This document shows, in pieces, positions 30,201 to 31,000 of a stretch of DNA of 31,000 nt. The notes below the pieces were generated by a model that saw only the letters and a program-made list of their open reading frames with translations, ran no database searches and was not told where the DNA came from. How positions within the stretch are numbered: the first letter of the stretch is position 1; each line of letters begins with the position of its first letter. Position numbers and translations under genes: made by a program. This DNA comes from CAYVCG01 sp964449985. GTDB lineage: Bacteria; Bacillota; Clostridia; Lachnospirales; WRAX01. The stretch is taken from the NCBI GenBank assembly GCA_964449985.1, contig CAYVCG010000021.1, forward strand, positions 1 to 31,000, written 5' to 3'.

Positions 30201-30507
30201 TTTAGAAAAAGTTGAAAATAAAAGGATATATATGTCTCTCAACACAGAAAATTTAGGAAACATTCAAATCCTTATAAACGCCGGTAATAATAAAACAGGA
30301 ATCAAAATAACGTCGGACGATGAGCATGGTTTATCCGTTTTAAAACAAAGCTGTGATGAGCTTGATAAGGCATTAAAGCATCTTCCTGGCGTTAATCTTG
30401 AATTTGAGCTTGAGCAGCAGAAAAATTTTGTGACAGAGGTTAATGACACAGCTCTGCCAATACAAAAAAGCATAAAAGCCGGTTATTCCTATGATATAAC
30501 CGCATAA
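27292..30507 (+). CDS. Very long FliK-like (flagellar hook-length type) protein, probably DUF6240 group
   Basis: A 1071-residue, mostly helical, lysine-, asparagine- and isoleucine-rich protein without signal peptide or membrane helix. Near residues 50-80 there is a short beta segment (NELNAKVGDTFDFEVVGKSK). The C-terminal 100 residues (IYMSLNTENLGNIQILINAG, then KTGIKITSDDEHGLSVLKQS) resemble the Flg_hook domain of FliK. Between them a motif recurs: short helix, then I/L-P-L-T-x-x-N-I/L (KNNLPINDRNV, KNQIPLTLNNL, DAPLTKENV, RNNLDFNPENV, TNNIPLTFNNI). This suggests many repeated helical hairpins, suitable for a molecular ruler. Similar large proteins in Clostridia lie next to flagellin; I assign it to DUF6240 from memory. 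It precedes a 33-codon ORF and flagellin. Confidence 0.65.
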   Translation: MQISMPSILVKNIYDDKTKTAQKQTDFLKASVESIEKQTAVLKEIGGDRRFKISNNELNAKVGDTFDFEVVGKSKNDFTLKLLENNIREAGNLIAKQISHEELADMLKKHNIIASEENMLTVNSQKKMVQEQKLIAEAKAKINRELSYASGNVTQSAINELLSSGLSLDKISLGILNNVMRHIELKPPQQLSEKELNEVVSQISEKEIEGKAEIIKALHKNNLPINDRNVKLLEGVAAKAESLKTINDSQITGLVKSEKPITLENIYISRHTSAIGQPEQALPNETWLALQPEIEKSFKREHIDFNEKNLSYARMMIEKDVLITKGNIEKVDFLKNISSHINAENVLDMAAKNIKNNTSPASIDFLNEKEAMMQKISLLKNYKGIINDLPLIKPEKVEVLLKNQIPLTLNNLRTQFTKESPDVRIIDPIYAADDNELAQTILSGKRQLAEIQLKLTKDAAVRLAGKNINIETMHLEDALEELRNIEKTPYVRHLKIMDAPLTKENVDNLSGLFAKMGGFKNITNNAYGNILLDKTKFNIDGIDNSIKLAKTIKDLEQFATAPNPKYGDSFRNVRNQISPLLQTLGIEANDSNVRAASILSRNNLDFNPENVVKINTIDAKINRIQDTLHPNIAANMLKDGLDPSEMHIDDVLSYIEKFNGQYGENLKDKISRYIMEMDDNKSIDKTTREGMIAIYRMLNAVQKNESISIGVTVKNGVDLTLGNLMEAADYYGKTSGKYSEIDIRLDQTTGELEALNIPESNIKGVLTKTAMEYNKTRIDSFIEAASPDKLGEIIRHEGVENVKTKALSELINELKAMTSTQLNNTAIKANDLIQQLTESSSEMLHWMSTNNIPLTFNNISCAKKLSTNQFFITDEINDIQSESDLGMEEVADKPSLDKFKKGINTTASLSSEIEKIKDGMTDRVSIERLTALQNVIKFQTEILEKQDKQHIPVSLTNRIAGLNMYVINENLEKVENKRIYMSLNTENLGNIQILINAGNNKTGIKITSDDEHGLSVLKQSCDELDKALKHLPGVNLEFELEQQKNFVTEVNDTALPIQKSIKAGYSYDITA

Positions 30508-30519
30508 GGAGGATGAGGG

Positions 30520-30621
30520 ATGGAAAATCTGCCAAAAGAGATTTATGAAATGATTTCTCAAATAATAGAGTTTATTGATAAAACAGACATTACTAACCGA
30601 AAGGAGCAAAATAAATGGTAA
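30520..30621 (+). CDS. Small ORF of 33 codons between FliK-like gene and flagellin
   Basis: It encodes MENLPKEIYEMISQIIEFID followed by KTDITNRKEQNKW. The ATG at 30520 has a nearly perfect AAGGAGGATGA before it, 13 bases after the FliK-like stop. The last codons overlap the flagellin start (30615) by 7 bases in another frame, and the flagellin SD AAAGGAG lies within its coding sequence. The peptide looks like an amphipathic helix with charged tail. It could be a real small protein or a translational coupling ORF for flagellin. No family is recognised. Confidence 0.55.
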   Translation: MENLPKEIYEMISQIIEFIDKTDITNRKEQNKW

Positions 30622-31000
30622 TAAACACAAATATTCCTGCGCTTCAAATCGTCACTAATCTTTTTAAAACAAATAAGGAAACGGATAAATCAATGCAAAG
30701 GCTTTCCTCAGGTTTGAGGATAAACAGCGTCGCGGATGATCCTGCCGGGCTAGCTATATCAAACAGCCTTGTTAGCCAGATAAAGGGTATGACAGTCGCG
30801 ACAAGGAATGTTTTAGACGGTGTCTCTATAATGCAGACGGCGGATGGCGCTTTGGGCGAAATTCAGTCTATGGTTCAAAGGCTTAGAGAGCTTGGAGTGC
30901 AAGCTTCGAACGGTTCAAACACGGACACTGATAGGGCAAAGGTTCAGGCGGAAGCGGATGAATTAGTCAGCGAGATAAACGACATGGTGCAAAGAACCGA
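30615..31000 (+). CDS. hag: Flagellin, N-terminal part (cut by right edge)
   Basis: Flagellin is exported by the flagellar type III system and polymerises into the filament. The 128 visible codons form the conserved D0/D1 N terminus: MVINTNIPALQIVTNLFKTN, then MQRLSSGLRINSVADDPAGL, with IMQTADGALGEIQSMVQRLREL and QASNGSNTDTDR. The SD AAAGGAG (30600-30606) lies inside the preceding small ORF. No sigma-28 promoter is seen close upstream, so transcription may come from the FliK-like gene or from within it. The C-terminal D0/D1 half is outside the window. Confidence 0.95.
   Translation, partial: MVINTNIPALQIVTNLFKTNKETDKSMQRLSSGLRINSVADDPAGLAISNSLVSQIKGMTVATRNVLDGVSIMQTADGALGEIQSMVQRLRELGVQASNGSNTDTDRAKVQAEADELVSEINDMVQRT

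Noticed and set aside
1..31000. CRISPR arrays, IS transposases, prophage or toxin-antitoxin genes
   Set aside because: No spaced direct repeats, transposase, integrase, or phage structural genes were seen on reading both strands.

Overview
The window reads as chromosomal DNA of a motile, low-to-moderate-GC Firmicute of the Clostridia type. Reasons: strong AGGAGG-type ribosome binding sites, sigma-A-like promoters (TTGACA-17-TATTAT and relatives), TTG and GTG starts, a Soj/Spo0J partition locus with three parS sites, long-form HPF, a ThiT transporter behind a TPP riboswitch, a tRNA gene without encoded CCA, and a flagellin gene at the right edge. I cannot name a genus. I see no prophage, IS transposase, CRISPR array or recognised defence island; most of the window is core genome with a few unusual genes and several unusual RNA or DNA elements.

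Layout. 1-803 (-): radA, cut by the left edge. 896-1384 (+): promoter and a DUF1893 gene, convergent with a Cof-type HAD phosphatase (1381-2196, -). 2235-3058 (+): promoter, TPP riboswitch and thiT. 3069-5040: parS pair, parB and parA (-), then a 146-bp imperfect palindrome resembling a MITE that appears to lie in the parAB mRNA leader, the parA promoter, and a third parS. 5066-9239 (+): a surface-polysaccharide group made of a GT4 glycosyltransferase, an O-antigen ligase/polymerase-like membrane protein and two tandem DUF4330 proteins. 9376-9979 (+): hpf with its terminator. 10022-17692 (+): a run of closely spaced genes: rdgB/HAM1, a YfcE-type phosphodiesterase, gpmI, dinD, an Lrp regulator overlapping an aminotransferase, an XRE-cupin regulator and an acyl-CoA synthetase, closed by a terminator.

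17718-20531 (-): an unrecognised secreted protein and aroF (DAHP synthase). Upstream of aroF are a promoter, a 31-codon Phe/Tyr-rich leader peptide and a terminator hairpin, which is the layout of classical attenuation. Divergent from it, 20711-20898 (+) holds a tRNA-Tyr gene with its own promoter and terminator. 20944-22869 (+): a mosaic secreted protein (two stalk-type domains, MORN-like repeats, probable seven-bladed RCC1-like propeller). 22943-25198 (+): a BadF/NAGK-family protein whose first phosphate-binding motif has lost its Asp, and an M29 aminopeptidase. 25235-25360 contains two related hairpin repeats in opposite orientation and a terminator. 25371-26546 (-): a D-Ala-D-Ala carboxypeptidase. 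26649-27210 (+): trmL. 27247-31000 (+): a terminator-like hairpin that contains the ribosome binding site of a 1071-residue FliK-like protein, then an unlisted 33-codon gene overlapping flagellin, and the flagellin N terminus.

The most interesting items are the putative Phe/Tyr attenuator of aroF beside tRNA-Tyr, the transposon-like palindrome in the parAB leader, the hairpin that is both terminator-like and SD-sequestering before the flagellar locus, the 33-aa ORF coupled to flagellin, and the NAGK-like protein lacking its motif Asp. No wholly new multi-gene system can be demonstrated from the sequence alone.
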